Positions 1 to 5,604 of a stretch of 7,217 bases of DNA are shown here, piece by piece. Made by a program: the position numbers and the translations under genes. How positions within the stretch are numbered: position 1 is the stretch's first letter; each line of letters begins with the position of its first letter. Origin of the DNA: Anaerolineales bacterium (lineage in GTDB: Bacteria; Chloroflexota; Anaerolineae; Anaerolineales; JABWBV01); contig JALUWE010000489.1 of NCBI GenBank assembly GCA_027019845.1, forward strand, positions 1 to 7,217, given 5' to 3'. Under the pieces are notes generated by a model. The model saw nothing but the letters and a program-made list of their open reading frames with translations, did not search any database and had not been told where the DNA came from.

Positions 1-2
1 GA

Positions 3-50
3 AGTAAGGAGTAAGAAGTAGGGAGTAGGGAGTAGGGAGCAGGGAGCAGG
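3..50. repeat. AGTAGGG heptamer tandem array
   Basis: Seven consecutive 7-bp units are in strict register: AGTAAGG, AGTAAGA, three AGTAGGG, AGCAGGG and a final AGCAGG lacking its last base. The array may extend left of the window. It lies just upstream of the anti-sigma-like gene. Variation is by single-base changes, as expected of a slippage-generated array. No function is visible. Confidence 0.9.
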
Positions 51-63
51 CTTCCAACGTTCA
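51..63 (+). repeat. Dispersed 13-bp repeat, copy A
   Basis: CTTCCAACGTTCA is the exact reverse complement of bases 3758-3770. It forms part of a short CAACGTT duplication (55-61 and 62-68). Two inverted copies about 3.7 kb apart bracket the anti-sigma to second membrane protein block. They probably belong to a dispersed intergenic repeat family. Confidence 0.6.
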
Positions 64-94
64 ACGTTCCCACCACTCAACGGACGAACCACCC

Positions 95-667
95 ATGCCC
101 CACCTCACCGACCCAACCCTCAACGAATACCTGGACAACGCCCTCGAAGCCCGCGTCCGCGCGCAGGTGGAAACCCACCTGAGGCAGTGCGACGATTGCC
201 GGGCACGGCTTGAGTCGCTCCAGAGCCTTTTCGCCGCCCTCGACGCCCTGCCCGAACTCGAATTGGCGCACGACCTGAGCGCGGGCGTGCTGGAGGCCGT
301 GCGCCCGCCCGCGCCCGCGGCGTTCACCTGGCGTCTGGCCGCCGGGCTGCAAACCGCGTTCGCCCTGCTGCTAATCGCCATCGCATTGCCGCTGGTGCTC
401 CAAAGCCAGCCCGCCCAGATCATCCGCCTCTCCTGGCAGCAAGCCCTCAGCCAGGGACAGCAATCGCTCCTCTTACTGGCCGCCCGAGGCACCAACCTGC
501 TGCAAACTCTGGCCGATCTGCTGGCACAATACCGCTCCCTCCCCACAAGCCTGCCGGATTTGCCCGTTTCCCCGGTGGCAATATGGCCGCTGCTGATCGC
601 CACGGGCCTGCTGTGGCTGCTGGGCAACGGTTTGTTGCTGCGCGCCCGGGTTGTTCGTGAAAGGTAG
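95..667 (+). CDS. Zinc-finger (zf-HC2) anti-sigma-like membrane protein
   Basis: 190 residues. The N-terminus has the ZAS-type zinc-binding pattern His28-x3-Cys32-x2-Cys35, with His3 as a plausible fourth ligand, in a helical context (NEYLDNALEARVRAQVETHL) typical of zf-HC2 anti-sigma domains. A hydrophobic segment at about 81-102 and a second at about 162-181 suggest a cytoplasmic zinc finger and a two-pass membrane anchor with a basic C-terminal tail (RARVVRER). In the family such proteins bind an ECF sigma factor at the membrane and release it on an envelope signal. The sigma gene usually sits immediately upstream, which is outside this window. No good Shine-Dalgarno precedes ATG 95, so the start rests on the zinc-finger N-terminus; translation may be coupled to an upstream gene. 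The domain call is firm. The specific anti-sigma role is inferred. Confidence 0.85.
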   Translation: MPHLTDPTLNEYLDNALEARVRAQVETHLRQCDDCRARLESLQSLFAALDALPELELAHDLSAGVLEAVRPPAPAAFTWRLAAGLQTAFALLLIAIALPLVLQSQPAQIIRLSWQQALSQGQQSLLLLAARGTNLLQTLADLLAQYRSLPTSLPDLPVSPVAIWPLLIATGLLWLLGNGLLLRARVVRER

Positions 668-676
668 GCAAGGTAC

Positions 677-875
677 ACAGTTAGACAAGTCCGACAAGTT
701 AGACAAGTCCGACAAGTTAGACAAGTTAGACAGGTAGACAGGTACACAGGTACACAGGTACACAGGTACACAGGTAGACAAACCCGACAAGTTAGACAAG
801 TCAGACAAGCCCAACAAGTCAGACCAGTTAGACAAGTCAGACAAGTCAGACAAGTCAGACAAATCAGACAGGTAC
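677..875. repeat. Tandem array of 9-bp ACAAGTYAG and 8-bp ACAGGTAC units
   Basis: Twenty-three head-to-tail units fill the gap between two genes. Fifteen are 9-mers (ACAAGTTAG, ACAAGTCAG, ACAAGTCCG and variants) and eight are 8-mers (ACAGGTAC or ACAGGTAG, plus ACAGTTAG at the left edge). Six 8-mers are consecutive (730-777), flanked on both sides by 9-mers, and a lone 8-mer closes the array (868-875). It has no spacers, so it is not CRISPR. The 668-912 gap holds nothing else apart from the ribosome-binding site of the next gene. Confidence 0.95.
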
Positions 876-912
876 AAACGCAAAGCACACCGCACGTAAC
901 AAGGAGAAATGT

Positions 913-1419
913 ATGAGCGAAGCACTTGGCATTCTGCTGATCGTTTCCGGTGGAGCGCTCACCCTGACCGCGCTCTTCGCCGTAACCAATGCCCTGTTCC
1001 CCCAACGCTGCGCCCAAACCCGCCTGGCCGCCGAGTCCATGCCGGGCCGTGCCTTCCTGATCGGGCTGGTCAACGCCCTGTTCCTGGCCGCGCTGGTCCT
1101 CGGCTTCATCGCGCTGTCCGAAGCAACCGGTTGGGACATTTTCGTCATACCGGCAGTTGCCATCCTGGCGGTGCTCACCGTTGGCGTGGCCTTCGGCCTG
1201 ACGGGGGTGACACAATTGATCGGGGACCGCCTGTTCCCGGAACGCGGCGCGTTGCAACGCGCGGCCTGGGGCACGCTCAGCCTGTATTTCGCCAGCCTGA
1301 CGCCCTTCGTGGGCTGGTTTGGCGTGCTGGGTTACACCGCGTTGCTGGGCCTGGGCGCATTCATCCTCAGCTTCTTTCGCGTCAACCCGCTGCCGGAATC
1401 GGTCGGGGAGGATGTATAA
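913..1419 (+). CDS. Small polytopic membrane protein (paralogue of 3221-3760)
   Basis: 168 residues, mostly hydrophobic. Predicted membrane segments lie at about 5-28, 47-69, 76-100 and one or two between 117 and 155. A polar loop (QRCAQTRLAAESMPGR, 31-46) separates the first two. AAGGAG at 901-906, six bases before ATG 913, fixes the start; the ATG at 909 is in another frame and too close to that site. It shares many residues at identical positions with the protein at 3221-3760: Leu28-Phe29-Pro30, Pro44, Phe48, Gly51-Leu52, Pro131, Gly134-Trp135, Gly148-Ala149 and Arg156. I do not recognise a named family. Its place after an anti-sigma-like gene suggests an envelope-linked role, but the tandem array between them leaves co-transcription open. 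Confidence 0.8.
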   Translation: MSEALGILLIVSGGALTLTALFAVTNALFPQRCAQTRLAAESMPGRAFLIGLVNALFLAALVLGFIALSEATGWDIFVIPAVAILAVLTVGVAFGLTGVTQLIGDRLFPERGALQRAAWGTLSLYFASLTPFVGWFGVLGYTALLGLGAFILSFFRVNPLPESVGEDV

Positions 1420-1420
1420 T
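1415..1420 (+). promoter_or_regulatory. Candidate -10 box for the hydrolase gene
   Basis: A perfect TATAAT overlaps the stop codon of the preceding membrane protein gene, about 53 bases before the hydrolase start. No convincing -35 hexamer lies 16-18 bases upstream, and the preceding TG is directly adjacent rather than one base away as in an extended -10. This makes it a plausible but weak internal promoter. Confidence 0.3.
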
Positions 1421-1473
1421 ACGCGGGTATCACCGCGCTCTTTCCTTTTCCGATTCGATCCCAGGAGCAGAAA

Positions 1474-2232
1474 ATGTACCAGACCGATCAATACGAAGGC
1501 ATGTTGGCCGAAACCATCACCATACCCGGCGCCAACGGGGAGATGATCAACGCCTACTTCGCCCGCCCGACCGGGCCGGGACCGTTTCCGGGCATGGTGG
1601 TCATCCACCATTTTCCTGGCTGGGATGAGTGGTACCGGGAAGCCACCCGCAAATTCGCCCATCACGGCTACGCAGCCTTGTCCCCCAACCTGTATTTCCG
1701 CGTCGGGCACGGCACCCCCGAGGACGTAGCCGCCAAAGTGCGCGCCCAGGGCGGCATCCCGGACGACACCGCGGTCGGCGACATCGCGGGGGCGATGAAA
1801 TACCTGCGCTCCCTGCCGACCAACAACGGCAAGGTGGGCGTGTTCGGCACCTGTTCGGGAGGACGCCACGCCTATTTGGCGGCCTGCCGCGTAAAGGGGT
1901 TCGACGCGGTGGTGGATTGCTGGGGGGGCAACGTGGTGGTTCCCGAGGAGAGACTCACGCCCAATTACCCGGTCGCGCCCGTCGATTACACCAAAGATCT
2001 GTCATGCCCTGTGCTGGGTTTGTTTGGCGAGGAAGACAGCAGCCCGTCGCCCGAACAGGTCGCTATTCACGAAGCAGAACTGAAAAAACACGGCAAAACC
2101 TATGAATTTCACATGTATCCCGCCGCGGGGCATGGCTTTTTCTACTACCACCGCCCCTCCTACCGTCAGGCGCAGGCCGTGGACGGCTGGGAGAAGATAT
2201 GGGCGTTTCTGGAAAAATACCTGAGCGCGTAG
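1474..2232 (+). CDS. Dienelactone hydrolase family alpha/beta hydrolase
   Basis: 252 residues, the usual size for this family. The nucleophile motif is Gly125-Thr-Cys127-Ser-Gly-Gly130, giving the Cys nucleophile typical of dienelactone hydrolases in place of the Ser of most esterases. The triad is completed by Asp188 (GEEDSSPSPE) and His220 (AAGHGF). The segment GYAALSPNLYFR (65-76) is also characteristic. It is a soluble cytoplasmic enzyme with no signal peptide. Family members hydrolyse ester or lactone bonds such as dienelactone in chloroaromatic breakdown, but many have unknown substrates and no other aromatic-degradation gene is present here. Where the classical enzyme has Gln-Glu before its FG motif, this one has His45-His46, so the Cys-activating Glu appears replaced. 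AGGAG at 1463-1467, six bases before the ATG, supports the start. It is followed by the next gene with a stop/SD overlap. Confidence 0.9.
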   Translation: MYQTDQYEGMLAETITIPGANGEMINAYFARPTGPGPFPGMVVIHHFPGWDEWYREATRKFAHHGYAALSPNLYFRVGHGTPEDVAAKVRAQGGIPDDTAVGDIAGAMKYLRSLPTNNGKVGVFGTCSGGRHAYLAACRVKGFDAVVDCWGGNVVVPEERLTPNYPVAPVDYTKDLSCPVLGLFGEEDSSPSPEQVAIHEAELKKHGKTYEFHMYPAAGHGFFYYHRPSYRQAQAVDGWEKIWAFLEKYLSA

Positions 2233-2242
2233 GAGAGCGAAG

Positions 2243-2509
2243 ATGTGTACCATGATCGTCCAACAGGTGAAAATCGAAGGCAGCGGCAAAGGGAAGAGCG
2301 GATGGTTCAAACTGGAGCAGGCCCACGTCTCCTACGACCACCCGTTCAACGCGCCGCTGGACCACGCCCTGAACATCGATTTCGTCAACGAAGCGCAGGG
2401 GCCGGGCGCGCGCGTGGCCGTAGAACTCAGCGCGGAGGCCGCCCGCGCGCTGGCAGACACCATTCTTTCCGTCCTGGAGCAGGCCGAGGCAGGCGGGCAT
2501 ATTTCCTGA
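2243..2509 (+). CDS. Small conserved protein (DUF6295-like), function unknown
   Basis: 88 residues, starting MCTMIVQQ, followed by a Gly/Lys-rich turn (EGSGKGKSGWFKLEQ), a strand-rich middle (HVSYDHPFNAPLDHALNIDFVNEA) and a C-terminal helix (SAEAARALADTILSVLEQAEA). It has no signal peptide or membrane segment. The shape is a small soluble alpha/beta domain. From memory it resembles small proteins catalogued as DUF6295, for which no function is established; a profile search would settle this. AGGAG at 2231-2235 overlaps the TAG stop of the hydrolase gene and lies seven bases before the ATG. The two genes are therefore almost certainly translated from one message, which ends at the terminator 29 bases downstream. 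Confidence 0.85.
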   Translation: MCTMIVQQVKIEGSGKGKSGWFKLEQAHVSYDHPFNAPLDHALNIDFVNEAQGPGARVAVELSAEAARALADTILSVLEQAEAGGHIS

Positions 2510-2537
2510 CCTCCCTCCCCACGCACAACCCCACAAG

Positions 2538-2563
2538 CCCGGCGACCGCCGGGTTTTTTCTTT
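2538..2563 (+). terminator. Rho-independent terminator
   Basis: The stem CCCGGC (2538-2543) pairs with GCCGGG (2548-2553) around the loop GACC. It is followed at once by six T, then CTTT. This is a textbook intrinsic terminator ending the hydrolase/small-protein operon. Confidence 0.93.
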
Positions 2564-2593
2564 CCCCGCGCAACATTCGCCCCACCCCGGCTG

Positions 2594-2599
2594 TATAAC
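2594..2599 (+). promoter_or_regulatory. Weak candidate -10 box before the repeat block
   Basis: TATAAC, preceded by TG, lies between the terminator and the repeat block. It shares the string TGTATAA with the candidate at 1415. No -35 hexamer is recognisable. If real, the transcript would run through about 600 bases of repeats before the membrane protein gene at 3221. Confidence 0.2.
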
Positions 2600-2621
2600 C
2601 ACATAGGAAGCAGGTGTTTTG

Positions 2622-2740
2622 TCAGTGTTCAGTGTTCAGTGTTCAGTGTTCAGTTTTCAGTGTTCAGTGTTCAGTATTCAGTGTCCCCAGTGCTCCCAGT
2701 GTCCCCAGTGTTCCCCAGTGCTCCCAGTGCCCCCAGTGTT
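2622..2740. repeat. TTCAGTG heptamer array passing into CCCAGTG units
   Basis: Nine exact-register TCAGTGT-type heptamers (2622-2684; variants TCAGTTT and TCAGTAT) are followed by six looser 8-10-bp units built on CCCAGTG (2685-2740). The heptamer is free of stop codons in all three frames on the plus strand only. Its style is reminiscent of the short tandemly repeated repetitive sequences described in filamentous cyanobacteria. Confidence 0.93.
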
Positions 2741-2972
2741 CAGTGTACTCAGCACCTTCAGCGCTTCAGCGTTCCGAGAGGTGCGGTGTGCTCAGTGTTC
2801 AGTATTCAGTATTCAGTGTCCCCAGTGCCCCCAGTGCTCAGTGTACTCAGCACCTTCAGCGCTTCAGCGTTCCGAGAGGTGCGGTGTGCTCAGTGTTCAG
2901 TATTCAGTATTCAGTGCCCCCAGTGCTCCCAGTTTTCAGTGTACTCAGCACCTTCAGCGCTTCAGCGTTCCG
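2741..2972. repeat. 98-bp tandem repeat, 2.3 copies
   Basis: Units begin CAGTGTACTC at 2741, 2839 and 2937, an exact 98-bp spacing. The first two full copies are identical over about the first 78 bases and differ only near the end, in the CCCAGTG-type tail. The third copy stops after 36 bases (TTCAGCGTTCCGA shared, then diverging). Each unit contains heptamer segments as well as a non-repetitive core (CACCTTCAGCGCTTCAGCG). Near-identity points to recent duplication. Confidence 0.95.
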
Positions 2973-2988
2973 ATACCCTATCCCCACC

Positions 2989-3058
2989 CCTTCGACTTCG
3001 CTCAGGGCAAGCCCCCATCCTTCGACTACAGGCTCACTCCATTCGCCCTCCGCTCAGG
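2989..3058. repeat. REP-like duplicated motif CCTTCGACT...CGCTCAGG
   Basis: CCTTCGACT occurs at 2989 and 3019. CGCTCAGG follows at 2999 and 3051. The first pair is compact (18 bp) and the second is stretched to 40 bp, as if extra bases were inserted. From memory, the string TTCGACTTCGCTCAGG belongs to an abundant dispersed intergenic repeat in several GC-rich bacteria, including Chloroflexota. Confidence 0.6.
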
Positions 3059-3061
3059 ATG

Positions 3062-3178
3062 CAATACCCAATTACCCAATTACCCAATTACCCAATTACT
3101 CAATTACCCAATTACCCAATTACTCAATTACCCAATTACCCAATTACCAATTACCCAATTACCAATTACCCAATAACC
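3062..3178. repeat. AATTACCC octamer/heptamer tandem array
   Basis: After a degenerate first unit (CAATACCC) come 14 units: eleven octamers (AATTACCC, two of them AATTACTC) and three heptamers (AATTACC twice, AATAACC). The heptamers appear only in the right half, alternating with octamers. The array ends 42 bases before the start of the second membrane protein gene. It is AT-rich against the surrounding DNA and stop-free in all plus-strand frames. Confidence 0.95.
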
Positions 3179-3220
3179 AATCCCCCCCCAACTCGACCTC
3201 AAAACGCCAAGGAGTCCCCC

Positions 3221-3760
3221 ATGTCCGACATCATCGCCATTTTCGGCATTCTGTTCATCACCAGCCTGGCCTTTCCGGGTATGTTGGCTGCCTGGTGGCT
3301 GCTGTTCCCCAAACTGGTGGAGCGCGCCCGCCTGCGTGTCGAGCACACCCCCTGGAAAACCTTCGCCATGGGCCTGGCCGGTCTGTTTCTGGCCGCCCTC
3401 CCCATCTTCATCCTGCTCTCGTTGGAGATCGGGCCGGCGCAATTTCTGGGCTGGGCCGGCATCTTCGGCCTGCTGGCCTTTGCCACGCTGGGCGCCGCCG
3501 GCATCGCCGCGCAGATGGGCGCGCAAATCGCCGCGCGCGCCGGCAACGAAATCTCCCCGGCCAAAGCCTTTGTTCTGGGCGCGGTGGCGTTCGAGCTGGC
3601 CGCGGCCTTCCCGGTGCTCGGCTGGCTGATCGTCGCGCCGCTCTGGATCGTGACCTCCCTGGGCGCGGCCCTCTTCGCCCTGCTGCGCTGGACACCGCGG
3701 CCCAAACCCCACACCCCTCCCATCCCGCGGGTAGAGAATACCTTGCAGGTGGAAAGCTGA
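3221..3760 (+). CDS. Small polytopic membrane protein (paralogue of 913-1419)
   Basis: 179 residues. Predicted membrane segments lie at about 4-28, 47-68, 75-97 and 116-155 (one or two passes), with a hydrophilic tail (RPKPHTPPIPRVENTLQVES) that the paralogue lacks. It aligns without gaps to the protein at 913-1419 up to Arg156. Shared landmarks are Leu28-Phe29-Pro30, Pro44, Phe48, Gly51-Leu52, Pro131, Gly134-Trp135 and Gly148-Ala149. AAGGAG at 3209-3214, six bases before ATG 3221, gives a clear start. The frame stays open upstream to 2639 through the repeat arrays, so a longer protein could be called by software. The low-complexity translation there and the strong internal ribosome site argue against it. 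No family is recognised. A membrane role is certain only at the level of topology. Confidence 0.82.
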   Translation: MSDIIAIFGILFITSLAFPGMLAAWWLLFPKLVERARLRVEHTPWKTFAMGLAGLFLAALPIFILLSLEIGPAQFLGWAGIFGLLAFATLGAAGIAAQMGAQIAARAGNEISPAKAFVLGAVAFELAAAFPVLGWLIVAPLWIVTSLGAALFALLRWTPRPKPHTPPIPRVENTLQVES

Positions 3761-3770
3761 ACGTTGGAAG
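3758..3770 (-). repeat. Dispersed 13-bp repeat, copy B (inverted)
   Basis: TGAACGTTGGAAG is the exact reverse complement of 51-63. It overlaps the TGA stop of the membrane protein gene, so the repeat supplies the stop codon. This may mark an old insertion or recombination edge. Confidence 0.6.
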
Positions 3771-3803
3771 TTTAAGTGTCTATCCGAAAAACATCGTTGT
3801 GAT

Positions 3804-3935
3804 GTCATTGCGAGCACCGAAGGGGCGAAGCAATCCCCTACATCGTGGAGGAGATTGCTTCCCCCACGCTACGCTCGGGGCAGGCGGCGGGCAAAGTTTA
3901 CACTGAACAAAATGAAGTGCCCGCCTCGCAATGAC
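3804..3935. mobile_element. 132-bp MITE-like element with GTCATTGCGAG terminal inverted repeats
   Basis: The left end GTCATTGCGAG (3804-3814) and right end CTCGCAATGAC (3925-3935) are perfect 11-bp inverted repeats. Inside, GAAGCAATC (3827-3835) pairs with GATTGCTTC (3853-3861), extended by GGGG/CCCC past a bulged C. A third dyad, GGCGGGCA (3886-3893) with TGCCCGCC (3918-3925), sits in the right arm. There is no ORF and no obvious target-site duplication. From memory, GTCATTGCGAG...GAAGCAATC elements are numerous in Chloroflexota and some other genomes. How they move is not shown here. The rest of the 3761-3987 gap holds no recognisable promoter. Confidence 0.75.
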
Positions 3936-3987
3936 GCCACAGAATGAACTGCGTAAGTCCTGAACTCAAACGCAAAACTCGAATCCC

Positions 3988-5493
3988 ATGCTCTCACGCC
4001 GTGACTTCCTCAAACTGGCCGGTCTGGTGGCCGCGGGCGCCACACTCTCCGCGTGCCAGCCGCTCTACGCCCAGATCGGCGGCCCGGTCGAAACGCTCTC
4101 CTCCTCTCCTCTTTCCCCGCTCCCCCTGCCCCACTACGCGGCCCTCAACCGCCTGACCTTCGGACCGCGGTGGAGCGAACGCCAGCGCGTTGCAGACATC
4201 GGCCTGGCCGCCTGGATCGAAGAACAGCTCGCGCCCGGCGCCATCGACGACGGCCCCCTGGACTGGCGAATGCGCGATTTCGACATCCTGCAACTCGACG
4301 CAGCCACCCTGGCCGAACTGGGCAATCTGCTGTTCGACAACATCCAGCCCGAAAATGTGCTCCAACCCTTCCGGCAGGCCACCCTGTTGCGCCAGGTGTA
4401 TTCCCGCCGCCAGTTATACGAAGTCATGGTCGAATTCTGGAGCGATCACTTCAATATCTCGGTGGACAAAGGCGACTGCTGGTACCTCAAAGTGGTGGAC
4501 GACCGCGAAGTCATCCGCCCGCACGCGCTGGGCAAGTTCCGCGATTTGCTGATGGCCTCCGCGCGCTCGCCTGCCATGCTGGTCTACCTGGACAACCAGG
4601 CCAACCGGGCCGGCGCGCCCAACGAAAATTACGCCCGCGAGGTGATGGAACTGCACACCCTGGGCGTGGATGGCGGCTACACACAACGAGACGTGATGGA
4701 ACTGGCGCGCTGCCTGACCGGTTGGACCGTGCGCGACGGCATCCGCCGCGGCACCTTCACCTTCGACCCCGCCATCCACGACCCCGGCTCCAAGACCGTG
4801 CTCGGAATGCGCATCCCGCCCGGTGGCATGGAGGAGGCCGAATCCGTGCTGGACATGCTCGCCACCCATCCCGCCACCGCGCAGCGCATCGCCACCAAAC
4901 TGGCGCGGCGCTTCATCGCCGACGACCCGCCCCGCGCGCTGGTGGCCCGCGCCGCGGACGTTTTCCTCCAAACCGGCGGCGACATCCAGGCCGTGCTGCG
5001 CACCATCCTGTTCGATGGCCTGCTGCCCGCGGCCGCTTCCCTGCCCCCCAAATTCAAACGCCCGGTCAACTTCCTGGTCTCCGCGCTGCGCTCGCTGAAC
5101 GCGGAAACCGACGGGGGCGCGCCCCTTCAGCAGGCCCTCAGCCGCATGGGGCAGGCCTACTACGCCTGGCCGACCCCGGACGGGCCGCCGGACACCACCA
5201 GCGAATGGCAGGGCAACCTGCTGTACCGCTGGAAATTCGCCCTCGCGCTGGCGCGCAACGAACTCAAAGGCACAAAGCTGGACATGGAGGGCCTGATCGA
5301 GGCCAGCGGAGGGCGCCAGCTCGAGGAGGTGTTGGCCTGGGCCAGCCGGCTGCTGATCGGGGCGCGGCTCCCTGACGGGGTACGCGCAAACCTGGTCGCC
5401 GCGCTGCGGGCCGCCGGGGCCAGCGACACGCCCGAGGCCGCCCCCGTGATCGTGGCGGGGTTGATCGCCTCCCCTGCGTTTCAATGGAGGTAG
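3988..5493 (+). CDS. DUF1800 family protein, Tat-exported lipoprotein
   Basis: 501 residues, normal for the family. The N-terminus carries a twin-arginine motif (Ser3-Arg-Arg-Asp-Phe-Leu-Lys9), a hydrophobic stretch and a lipobox Leu20-Ser-Ala-Cys23, so it is predicted to be exported folded and lipid-anchored outside the cell. DUF1800 landmarks follow in order: LNRLTFGP (53-60), EFWSDHFNI (149-157), NENYAREVMELHTLG (212-226), GGYTQRDV (229-236), LTGW (243-246), HDPGSK (264-269), ADDPP (311-315) and GGDIQAVL from 330. The family has no settled biochemical function but is very often encoded directly before a DUF1501 protein, as here except for an intervening cassette. No strong Shine-Dalgarno precedes ATG 3988; the Tat motif nine residues in supports the start. 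No intrinsic terminator is visible after the stop. Confidence 0.92.
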   Translation: MLSRRDFLKLAGLVAAGATLSACQPLYAQIGGPVETLSSSPLSPLPLPHYAALNRLTFGPRWSERQRVADIGLAAWIEEQLAPGAIDDGPLDWRMRDFDILQLDAATLAELGNLLFDNIQPENVLQPFRQATLLRQVYSRRQLYEVMVEFWSDHFNISVDKGDCWYLKVVDDREVIRPHALGKFRDLLMASARSPAMLVYLDNQANRAGAPNENYAREVMELHTLGVDGGYTQRDVMELARCLTGWTVRDGIRRGTFTFDPAIHDPGSKTVLGMRIPPGGMEEAESVLDMLATHPATAQRIATKLARRFIADDPPRALVARAADVFLQTGGDIQAVLRTILFDGLLPAAASLPPKFKRPVNFLVSALRSLNAETDGGAPLQQALSRMGQAYYAWPTPDGPPDTTSEWQGNLLYRWKFALALARNELKGTKLDMEGLIEASGGRQLEEVLAWASRLLIGARLPDGVRANLVAALRAAGASDTPEAAPVIVAGLIASPAFQWR

Positions 5494-5508
5494 TGTGAAA
5501 AACTTCTT

Positions 5509-5604
5509 TCAGCGTTTTGTTTTTGTGTTCCTCTCTGCACTCATTCCGCCCTTTTTTCCACAAAAAGCCGCGTTAAACAGGCAACTTGCGAAAAGGAATT
5601 TCAT
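5509..5604 (-). pseudogene. Possible decayed start of a DUF5615/PIN-like toxin gene
   Basis: An ATG here overlaps the TGA of the DUF433 gene as ATGA, the usual arrangement for a coupled toxin. The reading frame starts MKFLF, like many DUF5615 PIN-like toxins, but runs only 31 codons. One frame over, the codons read KLPV, then a stop, then RGFLWKKG; intact toxins typically have an LP(V/P) segment and a helix ending in KG or RG at comparable places. Small deletions after the fifth codon would explain both. The remnant ends against the DUF1800 gene, so no full-length toxin can exist here. The similarity is short and partly from memory of the family, so this is inference. Confidence 0.35.

Noticed and set aside
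677..875. CRISPR array
   Set aside because: Units are 8-9 bp, directly abutting, with no spacers and no cas genes nearby. The same applies to the arrays at 2622-2972 and 3062-3178.
909..1628. 239-residue plus-strand frame overlapping the first membrane gene
   Set aside because: Its ATG at 909 is only two bases after the AAGGAG, and the translation is Arg/Pro/Gly-rich. The frame at 913 encodes a coherent membrane protein with a detectable paralogue.
61..1869. 602-residue open frame on the minus strand
   Set aside because: It runs antisense to three well-supported genes and reads LTCLTCLTC through the tandem array. High GC and a stop-poor repeat explain the length; there is no domain-like pattern.
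5551..5567. CTTTTT...AAAAAG hairpin as a terminator after DUF1800
   Set aside because: The stem has only A-T pairs apart from one C-G, with no GC core, so it is too weak for an intrinsic terminator.
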